Source of the DNA: Symbiodinium natans
Lineage: Eukaryota; Sar; Dinophyceae; Suessiales; Symbiodiniaceae
Length of the DNA stretch: 32,986 nt
Reading direction: 5' to 3'
Assembly (NCBI GenBank): GCA_905221605.1
Contig: CAJNDS010002486.1
Location: 363,954-396,939, forward strand
The notes under the pieces are model-generated. The model was not told the DNA's origin. It ran no database searches and worked only from the letters and a program-made list of their open reading frames with translations. Position 1 is the stretch's first letter. Each line of letters begins with the position of its first letter. Made by a program: the position numbers and the translations under genes. Below are positions 9,395 through 18,281 of the stretch, one piece after another.

Positions 9395-10038
9395 AAAATT
9401 GGGACTTTGGGAGCTTGGTAGTTACCTCTCAAGGTGCCTTCCAAAGGAATTATCACAAGGTCCAGCCCCTGCATGAACTGCACCGGACCAAAAGCCCTTT
9501 CACACCCTGAGAATGTGACATTGCCAACCATTCTCACCCCCTCTAAGAGCACTCGTTTCCCCTAAACATGTGTTTCCAGCTATACGGGTGCCAAAAAAAC
9601 AGCCACATGATTCCGTCACCTAGTTTGTGCACGTTTCTGCCTTGTGCTCTCGGGGTTCTTAGAAATCGAACTCCTAAACTCACGTTGTGCAGTGTGAGTG
9701 TCGAAGCAGCATTACATGTCGCATGCAAACAACTTATGTTATCTAAGTAGACATCTCTATCTATCGCGGTGTGTGTATATGTATAGATACTACACATCTT
9801 TTGTTTCACTTCTGAAAATTGTGCTGCATACGCATTGTCTACATACATGCACATACTTTGTCTACATAATTTATATATTTGTACAGATCGGTATCTATAG
9901 CTGAGTGTTGTATCACGACTACATGGGTTCTGCGCGCCCTTCCTAGGCTCACGAAGCCGCCTGCAACGCTTCGACGCAGCTTACGATGGCGCAGTGCGCG
10001 CTGCGGCGCTGGCAGTCGGTGCCCTCCTTCTGGTCTTT
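9395..10038. other. Stretch without a supported gene
   Basis: AT-rich compared with its surroundings, especially 9760-9900. No splice signals or convincing frame were found. Confidence 0.4.
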
Positions 10039-10099
10039 CAGGGTTTAGGGTTTAGGGTTTAGGGTTTAGGGTTTAGGGTTAGGGTTTAGGGTTTGGGGA
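10039..10099. repeat. Interstitial telomere tract, G orientation
   Basis: About eight TTTAGGG units, one shortened to TTAGGG. Confidence 0.85.
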
Positions 10100-10395
10100 A
10101 AAAGGGTTAGTAGAAAGTACCAGGTCGGAGTCTGCAGGCTTTGGCAGCCAGCTTGAAAGGTCAATCGGGGTCCTGATCCATGGTGGTCTTGTGGAGTCTG
10201 AGACCGGGGTCGCACAAGACAAATCTTGCTCGTGGCGGCCGGGGTGACGCTTACCATTGACATCTGTTAAGAAAACTGGCCGTCTGAACCATGGTACCCC
10301 CCCAAGTGTCGCTCAAAGGTGGCCTGAAATTGTCAAAGCTCGGGCGCGCGCCGAACCCGTAACCCCCAGCTTTCTGTGCGAGTTTCGGGACCTTC

Positions 10396-10791
10396 GTGCC
10401 CCAGGATGGCCCCAGCACCGAAATTAGCCTTGCCCAGTGCCCTCGGGCTCTTCAACCCCAAGCCTCAGACCCGCTGCGTTCAGGTGCCGAGCTGGTGCTC
10501 TTCGCCCGCCCAGCGCAAGGTGCGCACACTCTGCAAGCCCTCAGGGATGTCACGTTTTGGCGGAGCCTTAGGCTTGGCCCACTCAGGTGTTCTATTAGGG
10601 CCTCAGGTGTGGTGAAGGCGCTATTTGGGGTGTGTTTATCGGCCTTTGCTTGCGCAACCTTCCCAAGCGCGGGCGCAAGGCGACGTGGTCGCGTGTGCGC
10701 TTCAACTTGCCCTGGGCCCCGAGTCCGCCACAACACTTGGGAAGGGGCCCAAGAGTTTGGCAGTTGCACCGCCCGTGACTTAAGGAGTTGA
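10396..10791 (+). CDS. Possible ORF, 131 codons, unknown
   Basis: The frame reads SLAQCPRALQPQASDPLRSG, AELVLFARPAQGAHTLQALR, then becomes arginine/cysteine-rich. A second + frame (10376-10615) and a minus frame (10452-10769) are also open, because the region is very GC-rich. No motif decides between them. Confidence 0.25.
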   Translation: MPQDGPSTEISLAQCPRALQPQASDPLRSGAELVLFARPAQGAHTLQALRDVTFWRSLRLGPLRCSIRASGVVKALFGVCLSAFACATFPSAGARRRGRVCASTCPGPRVRHNTWEGAQEFGSCTARDLRS

Positions 10792-10799
10792 GGTTGTAA

Positions 10800-11207
10800 T
10801 GCTCCAGCCCAGAGCTAGGACTCCTAAATCTGATGCGAGGCAGAATCCTCGATTGAGGGGCATTGGGCTCTCTGGGTCGTTCGGGCCTCTCTTCTGCCTT
10901 TCGCAGGAGCTGGCACGGCTAGAGGAGCGGCGACTGCATTGGGGAGGCAGCCTGGATGGGGAGAGAGAGGGATAGAGAGGGTGCGGAGCAAAAGGGGATA
11001 AGCTATGGCTCGAAGTGATGGTCCCTTTTAGGTAGCCTGAAGATAAGGGGCCCAAAAGGGACCATATGGGAAAGTGCATGGCTGCTGGCATTGTAGGCAA
11101 CCCATGTAGGTTTACCTCGGAGGAAGCCCAAAAACACCTCGATTGGGTTAGGTCGGGCCTGCACGAGTTTGTCTTGCCCAACCCAACCTTCAAGTTCTTG
11201 TAGTCAC
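10800..11207. other. Stretch without a confident gene
   Basis: A 137-codon minus ORF (10780-11193) is proline/serine-rich and lacks features of a real protein. A purine-rich block lies at about 10950-11000. Confidence 0.35.
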
Positions 11208-11265
11208 CCTAAGCCCTCAACAGTAAACCCTAAACCCTCAACCCTCAACCCTAAACCCAAACACT
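11208..11265. repeat. Degenerate telomere tract, C orientation
   Basis: CCCTAAA mixed with CCCTCAA units. Confidence 0.75.
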
Positions 11266-11757
11266 CCTTTAGTGCAATGTGGCCCTGGCCTGTTCATGAG
11301 GCACCATCCGCACGGAGCTTGAGAGGTGCCTGCCCCAGGGTTTCGCAGACCACGGAAGGTCCTGAGGGCCTAAGTTGCGTAAGTTGAGTGAGGGGATCCA
11401 AGCCGTTGGGCGTTTCAGGTGTAGGGTTGAAGGTGCAGGGTAACAGCACACGGTTGCGCGTGGTATGCCTACTGAAAGTCGAATGGTTACTATGCAACAG
11501 GGTTTCTATGACTTTTGTTGATGAGTGTATATCATGGACGTTCATTGGTGAGTGTGTTTTTGGGAGGCGTCCTTTTGGGGATCTTAAAAGAACATAAAGC
11601 CCTCCATACTTCGTTTTGGTCTGAGGGAATGCTTGTGCCACTGTGAGGGTGCCTGGCTTCTGCGAGACCTGAGCCACGCAGAGAACCGTGAGCGGCAGCC
11701 ATCGCTCATTCTAGTCTTGGAGCTTAGCACGTGAGGCCCCCCACGATCAAGATTCCT

Positions 11758-11850
11758 GACCCTAAATCCTAAACCCTAAACCCTAAACCCTAAACCCTAA
11801 ACCCTACACCTTAAACCCTAAACCCCAAGCCCGAAGCCCTAAACCCTACA
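11758..11850. repeat. Interstitial telomere tract, C orientation
   Basis: CCCTAAA units grading into CCCCAAG and CCGAAG variants at the right. Confidence 0.8.
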
Positions 11851-11894
11851 CCACAACGCCCGGCCAGCGGCTCAAGTGCAATGATGCCGTGTAG

Positions 11895-11967
11895 ATCGAC
11901 TCTGCGCCTTCCTGGCGTGCCCAGGTCCTCGCAGCCGAGGAGAGATTCAGGGGATGTGAGGCATGTA
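11895..11967 (+). CDS. Exon-like coding fragment, unknown
   Basis: After GTGTAG the frame reads IDSAPSWRAQVLAAEERFRG and then CEAC before meeting CCCTAA units. GC-rich third positions. It lies between two C-orientation tracts. Confidence 0.35.
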
Positions 11968-12028
11968 CCCTAACCCTAAACCCTAAACCCTAAACCCTAA
12001 ACCCTAAACCCTAAACCCTAAACCCTAA
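11968..12028. repeat. Interstitial telomere tract, C orientation
   Basis: Eight near-perfect CCCTAAA units. Confidence 0.85.
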
Positions 12029-12325
12029 GGAAGTTGAAGGGCTTAAGGGCTTCGGGCTTTGGATTCGAGGTGCTTTACCCCCTCCGCTAGGAAAGGGAAG
12101 TCCGAAAGCCAGGCCCGCATTCATGCGAGCCATGAAAAAGTTTCGCAGGGACAGCCAGGGAAGAAAGAGCGCGCCGAGCAAACATATACAACCACGCATT
12201 ACGTGGAGTTCGCTTCCACTCCCGAAACCGATTTCATGAGGCTTTGCAGGGATCTGCCTGGAATGCTCATAAACCGCCTAAACCCAAAACCCTGAACCAC
12301 TGGCGTGAAGCCTGCTACTGCAGAA

Positions 12326-12426
12326 ACCCTACACCCAGCACCCTAAACCCTAAACACTAAACCCTAAACCCTAAACCCTAAGCCTAAACCCTAAACCCTA
12401 AACCCTAAACCCTGAACCCTAAGCCC
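12326..12426. repeat. Interstitial telomere tract, C orientation
   Basis: CCCTAAA units with CACTAAA and CCCTGAA variants, ending near a CCCTTCAG that looks like a splice acceptor. Confidence 0.85.
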
Positions 12427-12431
12427 TTCAG

Positions 12432-12500
12432 CAAACGAGGAGGCTCGGTGCGGTGGCCATCGGGGTGCTGGCCTCGGCGTGTGTTTGCTTTGGGAGTTTA
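12432..12500 (+). CDS. Exon-like fragment encoding a membrane segment
   Basis: Exactly 23 codons lie between AAGCCCTTCAG and GTAGGGAATG. The frame reads QTRRLGAVAIGVLASACVCF then GSL: positively charged residues followed by about 17 hydrophobic ones, as in a transmembrane or signal-anchor helix. Acceptor, frame and donor agree, but the gene is unknown. Confidence 0.4.
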
Positions 12501-12814
12501 GTAGGGAATGAGGGAGTTTCGGTACCCTTAGAATCCCTTAAAGGGTTTAGTAGGGTTTAGGGTAGTCCTGGCATGAAGCAGCTTCCAGGTTCAAAAGGGT
12601 TCAGGATTTAGGATTTAGGGGTACAGGGTTTAGGGTACCCGAAAGAATCAAAGGTAGCCTGCAGTGGTGAGGATAGGGAAAGGATAGGGAAGGGCTTGAG
12701 GGTCTCTCAATTCGCTTTGCTTGATTCGGGCGGTAGATAGCTTGGTCGTTTTGCCGCCTGGGACCGCGCTGTGCGCGGCTCCCTTCACAAGGGGGCCACC
12801 GAGAGGGAGAAGTG

Positions 12815-12951
12815 CTTGGAGGTTCATGATACTTTTTAACCAATTATGACTGTACTTGTAACTGTACTTCTAACCATATTGGGGCACACTTAAGGGGCTT
12901 ATAAGTGGGTTATAAGTTATAATTGGTTAATAAGTACCATGAACCTCCAAG
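12815..12951. mobile_element. Inverted-repeat element, family A copy 1
   Basis: 137 bases with long terminal inverted repeats. The left end CTTGGAGGTTCATGATACTT and the reverse complement of the right end CTTGGAGGTTCATGGTACTT agree over about 36 of the first 40 bases. The interior is AT-rich with no ORF, typical of a MITE. A second copy is at 22240-22368. Target duplication not clear. Confidence 0.8.
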
Positions 12952-13057
12952 TGGAGGAGGTGAAGGGGAAGCCAAGACCTCACAGGCGGAGCGCAAAGCC
13001 TCAAAGTCCCAGCCGCATGCCTTCCCTGAACCCTGTATGAGGGTCTCTGGTTACAGA

Positions 13058-13144
13058 GCCCTAAACCCTATTTAAACCCTAAACGCTAAACCCTAAACCC
13101 TAAACCCAAAACCCTAAACCCTAAACCCTAAGCCTTAAACCCTG
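13058..13144. repeat. Interstitial telomere tract, C orientation
   Basis: CCCTAAA units with several variants (CGCTAAA, CCCAAAA). Confidence 0.8.
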
Positions 13145-13264
13145 TTGGAGAGAACTTCAATCCCCCAGGCTCTTGTCCTTGGCCTTGCGCATGCCGACCT
13201 CTTCGCGGTGCTGCGCAGCCCGCGAGCGTCGAGCGTGGTGGCTAGGCCTCGCGGGTGACGACAA
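13145..13264. other. Telomere-flanked piece, open on both strands
   Basis: This 120-base piece between a C- and a G-orientation tract is open on the minus strand (ending EEVGMRKAKDKSLGD stop) and in + frames. High GC makes the strand undecidable. Confidence 0.3.
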
Positions 13265-13376
13265 TGGGTTTAGGGTTTAGGGTTATAACCCTATAGGGTT
13301 TAGGGTCTAGGGTTTAGGGTTAAGGGTTTAGGGTTTAGGGTGTAGGGTGTAGGGTTTAGGGTTTAGGGTTTAGGGA
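13265..13376. repeat. Interstitial telomere tract, G orientation
   Basis: TTTAGGG units with GGTGTAGGG variants and a small internal palindrome (GGTTATAACC) near 13280. Confidence 0.8.
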
Positions 13377-13467
13377 TGCCTCAGGGCCATGTCGTTTCCG
13401 TTAGTCAGGGATTAGGAAGTTAGGTCAGGTACCTTGTAGAACCCCATTGTAGGGATAATTTTACGGG

Positions 13468-13530
13468 GTGGGTGGGTGGGTGGGTGGGTGGGTTTGTCAA
13501 CCTACCCTTGCCCCCCCCCCCGCCCCCCGG
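13468..13530. repeat. (GGGT)n microsatellite followed by a C-run
   Basis: Six to seven GGGT units (13468-13493) lie about 16 bases before a C-rich run (13509-13528). The two could pair or form G-quadruplex and i-motif structures; this is inference. Confidence 0.7.
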
Positions 13531-13742
13531 TCTTCCACAGTCCCATTTAAAATGAATATTGAAATCAACGGAAACCCGTCAGATAAATAGAATGTTGATC
13601 AAGGCAAAGTTTCATGTTCTGTTAGCTGAGACCCACATTGTATGTCTATAACAAAGTGTTTTTCTATCATCGAATATGCTATATTCATGTTTGCAGGTTC
13701 GCCGGTTGGCCCCGCGCAGGGTGGGAGACAAACAAATCAATA

Positions 13743-13826
13743 GAGTTTAGGGCTTTCGGGTTCAGGGCTTTAGGGCTTTCGGGCTTTAGTGTTTAGGGGG
13801 GGAAGGGGTTTAGGGGTTTAGGGTTG
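13743..13826. repeat. Degenerate G-orientation telomere tract
   Basis: TTTAGGG mixed with GGGCTTTCGGG and GGGCTTTAGGG variants. Confidence 0.7.
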
Positions 13827-13866
13827 ATTCTTGCAAGACGTGAGGAGAGAACGATGTGGGTGTCTA

Positions 13867-14014
13867 GGCCAGGAACTTCATGCCGGTGAAGTGGGCAGGC
13901 ATGCGGCTGCGCCAACCTGGAAAAACCCCATCGACTACCGGTACGATGTGGCTGATGAGCAGGCACCGGTTTCGAAGCTGGGTTCCGGGCGCGCGGCTGT
14001 TTATTGGAGTCCTT
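13867..14014 (+). CDS. Exon-like fragment of a second gene, part 1
   Basis: After GGTGTCTAG the frame reads QELHAGEVGRHAAAPTWKNP, then IDYRYDVADEQAPVSKLGSG and RAAVYW. Composition and third-position GC favour this frame over a competing one. The 3' limit is not seen directly; it is placed before the introner-like repeat that starts near 14070. The likely next exon starts at 14298. Family unknown. Confidence 0.4.
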
Positions 14015-14067
14015 CTAGCTTCCAGGGGGCTTGGGCTTCGGTGTGGGCTCGAACTCTAACGGCCCGC

Positions 14068-14297
14068 GGTTAATTGTATCCGCTTGCGCCTTGCGCGCGC
14101 CGCCTCGGCAGCCCGGCCTGCCCACAGGAAAGGAGGGCCTCCAAGCGATGGGGGGGCGGGGGGGGGGAAGGAGACCGGATCCGGGTCTGCTTGTTCCAAA
14201 CGCTTCTCGGCAATCTCATATTCCGGCTTGCTGATTGCACAGAGCAGTGCGAGGCATCCGTGTTGATCGACAGACGCGCATCCAAAGGCTGAAATAG
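14068..14297 (+). repeat. Introner-like repeat R, copy 1 (probable intron 3' part)
   Basis: It shares with 24000-24255 the blocks CGCTTGCGC, GCCTCGGCAGC, CTCCAAGCGAT plus a G-run, AAGGAGACCGGATCC, GGTCTGCTTGTTCCA and ACGCTTCTCGGCA, in the same order. It ends TCCAAAGGCTGAAATAG before GTA, which matches the ends of two introns of the 23-26 kb gene (TCCAAAGCTCAGTATAG). Coding-like sequence flanks both sides, so it probably lies in an intron. Confidence 0.6.
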
Positions 14298-14380
14298 GTA
14301 GCACTTTGTGTCAGCACCAACACCTCGCCAAAAAGAAGCCTCATTCTGTCTTGCTCAAAGCCGGCCTTTATGTCGCCTAG
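14298..14380 (+). CDS. Exon-like fragment of a second gene, terminal part
   Basis: Directly after the introner-type end (AAATAG) the frame reads STLCQHQHLAKKKPHSVLLK then AGLYVA and TAG. It would be the last exon of the gene begun at 13867. Function unknown. Confidence 0.4.
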
Positions 14381-14454
14381 GGGTGCGTAGTGCATCTAGG
14401 TTGTATGGGGTATGTAGCCTTTATAGGGTACGTAGGGCATAAGGGTAGCACCGC

Positions 14455-14735
14455 ACGGCAAGCGAAGCAAAACCAGCGCACATAGGCTGCGACCACCAAG
14501 CAAAACAACCGCAGACAGTGAGAGAGGACGCACCAACAAGCAAAATCACCGCAGAGGTAAGCGAAGATGAGCAAGCGAAGATGCACCAAAGACGCCTTCA
14601 AAACAACCACATATAGTAAGCGAAAACGCGCCAATAGGCAAAACAACCACGTATATTCAGCGAAGACGAACCAAATAACAAAACAACCTCGCACTAAGCG
14701 AAGACGCACCAATAAGCAGAACATGTGCAGAAAGC
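14455..14735. repeat. Degenerate minisatellite, unit about 38-40 bases
   Basis: At least five imperfect units built on AAGCGAAGACGCACCAATAA followed by GCAAAACAACCAC. The 115- and 84-codon ORFs over it are by-products of the repeat. Confidence 0.7.
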
Positions 14736-14754
14736 AAACAAAGACGCAGCAATG

Positions 14755-15190
14755 GTGTCTGGCGATGGTGTGTGGTGGCGGTGTGTGCTGGCAGGTACTT
14801 CTGTGTGTTGGTGTGTGGTGATGTGCCTGAGTGTGGAGGTGTTGGGTGTGTGGCCGCGGTGTGGTGTGGTGGAGTGCGAAGTGCGGTGATCTAAACGTGG
14901 TGATGGTGTGGCAGTAGTGTGGTGGTGGTGAGTAGAGGTGTGCGGTGGTGTGGTGGGGTGGTGGTGGTGGTGGTGGTGGTGGTGGTGGTGGTGGTGGTGG
15001 TGGTGGTGGTAGCGGGATGTTGGTGCTGTGGTGGCGGACAGAGTGGTGGTGCTGCGGCGGCGGCGGCGGCGGTGGTGTGTGTTGGTTTGCGATGGTGAAG
15101 TGTGATCGTGGTGGCGATGGTGCTCTGTGGTTGTGGTGTGCGGTGGAGCGTGGAGAGTGTGGAGAGTGTGGAGCGTGGTGTGTTAATGGC
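14755..15190. repeat. GTG/TGG-rich low-complexity block
   Basis: GTG-rich throughout, with a long uninterrupted TGG microsatellite at about 14942-15010 and a GGC run at 15056-15073. Poly-Gly and poly-Thr ORFs here are artefacts. Confidence 0.85.
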
Positions 15191-15428
15191 GGGAGAGGTG
15201 GCCGGAGAGAAATGCGTTCTAGCCATAACCCTCGTAAAGCACAGACTTATTCATATTGCTGCCAATCCAGACTATCTTTCGTTGTCCTCGGCTTTGCCCC
15301 TCAAGTGGAGTAGACTCTGAGTAGACATGAAGAGAAAATATCGGACGAAATACGGTATATTCCTTAGCTGTTCCGGAAGGTGACTTTTCTTAATTTTGGT
15401 ATGCTCCTTGATGAAGGGGGTATCAGGC

Positions 15429-15522
15429 CCTAAACCCTAACCCAAAACCCTAAACCCTAAACCCTAAACCCTAAGCCCTAAGCCCTAAGCCCTAAGCCCT
15501 AAACCCTAAACCCTAAGCCCCG
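15429..15522. repeat. Interstitial telomere tract, C orientation
   Basis: CCCTAAA units with a run of CCCTAAG variants in the middle. Confidence 0.85.
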
Positions 15523-15528
15523 TGCCAG

Positions 15529-15625
15529 GATGACACGGAGTCCTTGACTCGTGACGTCATGGTCAATGACATCCGGGAGCCTCCTCGTCTAAGCACAGTG
15601 CGCACGCTGCCTTGTGACCTGCCAG
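15529..15625 (+). CDS. Exon-like fragment filling a telomere-flanked piece
   Basis: Between GTGCCAG and CCTGCCAG the frame reads DDTESLTRDVMVNDIREPPR then LSTVRTLPCDLP. The piece is flanked on the left by CCCTAAA and on the right by TTTAGGG. The right edge CAG next to GGTTTAGG resembles a donor made from telomere repeat. Family unknown. Confidence 0.45.
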
Positions 15626-15680
15626 GGTTTAGGGTTTAGGGGTTAGGGTTTTAGGGTTTAGGGTTTTAGGGTTTAGGGTT
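15626..15680. repeat. Interstitial telomere tract, G orientation
   Basis: TTTAGGG units with TTTTAGGG variants. Confidence 0.8.
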
Positions 15681-15711
15681 TCCCAGCTGACTTCAGGAGT
15701 CTGGGTCCGAA
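15679..15711. repeat. Spacer repeat E, copy 2
   Basis: TTTCCCAGCTGACTTCAGGA then GTCTGGGTCC matches 4517-4550 and lies between two G-orientation telomere tracts. Confidence 0.65.
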
Positions 15712-15716
15712 AAAAA

Positions 15717-15755
15717 AGGGTTTAGGGTTTAGGGTTTAGGGTTTAGGGTTTAGGG
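15717..15755. repeat. Interstitial telomere tract, G orientation
   Basis: Five TTTAGGG units. Confidence 0.85.
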
Positions 15756-15947
15756 ATCTTTCTCGTTCGCGCGCTGCTGCCTCGATTTCTGAAGTGGCCT
15801 CTTGTTCCCCTTGGGCGGCAGGATCTGAACGAGCTTCTGAAGCTTCGTGACCCGATCTGTCCGGATGAAGTGACTTGGAAGCACGTGCTCCGTTTTGCTG
15901 AGGCGCCTCACTCCCAAAAGCCTTTCTGGGGACATTTGTGCCGCTGA
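15756..15947 (+). CDS. Exon-like coding fragment, unknown
   Basis: Sixty-three open codons directly after a TTTAGGG tract: IFLVRALLPRFLKWPLVPLG, RQDLNELLKLRDPICPDEVT, WKHVLRFAEAPHSQKPFWGH, then TGA. A minus ORF (15750-15992, 80 codons) over the same bases is also plausible and codon use does not decide. The + reading is preferred only because neighbouring fragments lie on +. Confidence 0.4.
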   Translation: MFLVRALLPRFLKWPLVPLGRQDLNELLKLRDPICPDEVTWKHVLRFAEAPHSQKPFWGHLCR

Positions 15948-16021
15948 CGTTAGCCCTTCAGCGGGAGAAGGTGCACAAACGTTGTCCAACACGTGTATAC
16001 ATGAAGAATCAATAAGTAAGC

Positions 16022-16127
16022 CCCTAAACCCTAAACCCTAAACCCTAAACCCTAAACCCTAAACCCTAAACCCTAAACCCTAAACCCTAAACCCTAAACC
16101 CTAAACCCTAAACCCTAAACCCTAAAC
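16022..16127. repeat. Interstitial telomere tract, C orientation
   Basis: Fifteen near-perfect CCCTAAA units, one of the longest clean C-orientation tracts. Confidence 0.9.
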
Positions 16128-16139
16128 CGCCCAAAAGCA

Positions 16140-16610
16140 AGTGAGGAGAATGTCTTGCTGATGGCCATCACGTTGGACAACGGCACTCGGATCGACAGAC
16201 CGACCGCCCAGGAGTGCAAATGTCAGTGCTTTTCGTCGTGCCATCTGGCTTTTTATGTTCCTGAGCGCCTGAGGGCGGCGCAAAAGGGGAAGATAGGGAT
16301 GGACATGAGGGACTTCCATGCAAAACTGGACTGCCTTTCTGGCTCGCATCCCCTGGCGCATGCTGCATGCGCGCATACCCGACCTGTCTTCCTGCCAAGA
16401 GGACTTGCGCAAGCTGAAGCCCACCAAGCTTCGCCCCGTGGTCTTCCACTGGAGGGATGCGAGCAGCTCGGATGCGCCCGGCCCACGCCCTGAAGTCTGC
16501 CGCAAAGCCCCGTTCCCGACAGCGAACTCAGCTTTCAGCCAAGGTAAAGACCAGACCAACGCTCCCAAAGAGTACGATGAGAAGCTCGGCACAAACCATC
16601 GTGGCTGAGA
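16140..16610 (+). CDS. Coding-like piece, frame uncertain
   Basis: One + frame reads ENVLLMAITLDNGTRIDRPT and AQECKCQCFSSCHLAFYVPE; from about 16375 another reads PDLSSCQEDLRKLKPTKLRP and VVFHWRDASSSDAP. A 179-codon minus ORF (16122-16661) spans the same bases. The + frames look more protein-like but would need a frameshift or intron between them. Confidence 0.3.
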
Positions 16611-16822
16611 ACTGCAAGAAGGCTTCCCGGGATGTGTAGTGGTAGAAGCGGCAAGATCCATGCAACCAGAAGAAGAAGGAGTTCCGTCGAAAAAGACGCT
16701 GCCGGTATTGCCTGGCGAAGAAACTGGCCCTCAAGAGACAGCAGAAACCATAAAATCAGTGTGAATTGTGCTGGGAGACGTGTGGAGAGTGGGTCATGGC
16801 GCCTTAGACATGCTGCAGCCTC

Positions 16823-16909
16823 ACCCTAAACCCTAAACCCTAAACCCTAAACCCTAAACCCTAAACCCTAAACCCTAAACCCTAAACCCTAAACCCTAAA
16901 CCCTAAACC
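16823..16909. repeat. Interstitial telomere tract, C orientation
   Basis: Twelve near-perfect CCCTAAA units. Confidence 0.9.
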
Positions 16910-16916
16910 TGCGGGA

Positions 16917-17086
16917 GTCATGAAGTATCACGGGTGCCCGCAGTGGCCATCTGTGCCGTATGGGCCCTCAAGCAAGATCATGGGACACAGTGTGCCTCGC
17001 CTGGCGTGTCCGAGTGTGAGGGGGTGCCGCGTCGACTTCCCTGCTGTGCGATGTTATCATCAGCTAGGCGGGTGGCAAGAACAGAC
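16917..17086 (+). CDS. Exon-like fragment ending in the GWQ motif
   Basis: The + frame reads VMKYHGCPQWPSVPYGPSSK, IMGHSVPRLACPSVRGCRVD and FPAVRCYHQLGGWQEQT before CCCTAAA units. Its last part carries the GGGTGGCAAGAA junction motif seen elsewhere. C-orientation telomere tracts lie on both sides. Confidence 0.35.
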
Positions 17087-17174
17087 CCTAAACCCTAAAA
17101 CTCTAAACCCTACAACCCTAAGACCCTAAAATCCTAACCCCCAAGCCCTAAACCCTAAAACCCTAAACCCTAAG
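17087..17174. repeat. Degenerate telomere tract, C orientation
   Basis: CCCTAAA units with insertions (CCCTAAAA, CCCTACAA), ending CCCTAAG. Confidence 0.8.
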
Positions 17175-17270
17175 CCAACTCTGAAGCCCAGGATCATCCA
17201 GAGACTGCTCACGGCGGGGCCCCAGGATTTTGAAGAGCTGGTGCGTGCCAACTGGCCACTCGAACTCATG
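17175..17270 (+). CDS. Exon-like fragment filling a telomere-flanked piece
   Basis: The whole 96-base piece is open: PTLKPRIIQRLLTAGPQDFE then ELVRANWPLELM. The left edge is CCCTAAG, the right edge ATG next to GGTTTAGGG. The helix-like pattern and codon bias favour a real exon. Family unknown. Confidence 0.45.
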
Positions 17271-17448
17271 GGTTTAGGGTTTAGGGTTTAGCGTTTAGGT
17301 TTAGGGTTTAGGGTTTTTAGGGTTTAGGGTTTAGGGTTTAGGGTTTAGGGTTTAGGGTTTAGGGTTTAGGGTTTAGGGTTTAGGGTTTAGGGTTTAGGGT
17401 TTAGGGTTTAGGGTTTAGGGTTTAGGGTTTAGGGTTTAGGGTTTAGGG
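17271..17448. repeat. Longest clean telomere tract, G orientation
   Basis: About 25 TTTAGGG units with two early variants (TTTAGCG, TTTTTAGGG). Confidence 0.9.
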
Positions 17449-17560
17449 AAGCCCGAGGCCTGCTGCAAAAAGGAATTTAGGGAAGCAGGGGGTGGTCCTT
17501 TCGTCAGCTAGAACCCAGGGGTTGCTGGTTCCTGAACTTAAGGCACCGTAAGGGTGTAGG

Positions 17561-17602
17561 ATTTAGGGTTTAGGGTTTGGGGTTTGGGGTTTGGGGTTTA
17601 GA
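17561..17602. repeat. Short G-orientation tract with TTTGGGG variants
   Basis: TTTAGGG units followed by three TTTGGGG units. Confidence 0.8.
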
Positions 17603-17714
17603 GTTCCTGAGCTTAGGGTACCTTACCAGAGATAAGGGAGCCCTACGATCTCGCCCTGGCAGACTTCAGGTCCAGGTTGCCAAGTCTAAGGAAGCCCCTA
17701 CTCTCTAACCCTAG

Positions 17715-17837
17715 CAGAGTGTGGCTCAACCAGCTGAGCGGGTTGCGACGGGTGGCTTCATATCCACGCCCATGGACGAAAGTACCACTGCAGACCGTGG
17801 CTTCAGACTGGAGGCTCCAGGCTCCACGATACCTGAG
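17715..17837 (+). CDS. Internal exon with canonical borders, unknown gene
   Basis: Exactly 41 codons lie between CTCTCTAACCCTAG and GTATACC. The frame reads QSVAQPAERVATGGFISTPM, DESTTADRGFRLEAPGSTIP, E. Acceptor, phase-0 frame and GT donor agree. The intron that would follow starts GTATACCCTAGGG and enters a TTTAGGG tract within a few bases. Family unknown. Confidence 0.5.
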
Positions 17838-17846
17838 GTATACCCT

Positions 17847-17907
17847 AGGGTTTAGGGTTTAGGGTTTAGGGTTTAGGGTTTAGGGTTTAAGGGTTTAGGG
17901 TTTAGGG
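17847..17907. repeat. Interstitial telomere tract, G orientation
   Basis: Eight TTTAGGG units, one extended to TTTAAGGG. Confidence 0.85.
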
Positions 17908-17972
17908 TCCTAATGCAAATACCCGGGAATGTTAGTCTCCCCATGTTCAAAGAGAGGATTCAGAAGCATCAA
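17906..17972 (+). CDS. Exon-like fragment after TTTAG acceptor
   Basis: The tract's last TTTAG could serve as acceptor. The frame reads VLMQIPGNVSLPMFKERIQK then HQ and meets the donor GTAACC. A decayed AACCCTA-like repeat follows (17975-18090). Family unknown. Confidence 0.4.
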
Positions 17973-18281
17973 GTAACCCTAGTAGTATAAACCCTATTAA
18001 CCCTGATATAAGCCCTGCAAGCCCCAATATATGCCATACTATCCCCAATATAAACCCTGAATATGAACCCTATAATCCCTATACCCTTTGCCTGCTTCAG
18101 CGAGGTCGAGAGTCGAAACCCTGAACCCTAAACCCCGAACAACCCTTCCTCGAGCCGAGGAAGATGTTCGATCGAGGTTTCTACTTCCGGCTGTACAACC
18201 TGCGGGAGCGTCCTCCAAGTGATGCTACCTGAGTGGGCCCCCGAAGTTGTCCCGACCTGAACCCTAAACCCGAAACCCTAA

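Noticed and set aside
9217-9552. Poly-Asn ORF and poly-Ile minus ORF
   Set aside because: Produced by the AAT microsatellite; no flanking coding signal.
13145-13264. C-terminal exon on the minus strand
   Set aside because: The piece is open on both strands and GC bias does not decide, so no CDS is called.
14891-15313. Long poly-Thr and poly-Gly ORFs on both strands
   Set aside because: They are translations of the TGG microsatellite and the GTG-rich block.
16122-16661. 179-codon minus ORF
   Set aside because: Open, but rich in Ser, Arg and Pro without motifs; the + strand frames look more like protein. Not firmly excluded.
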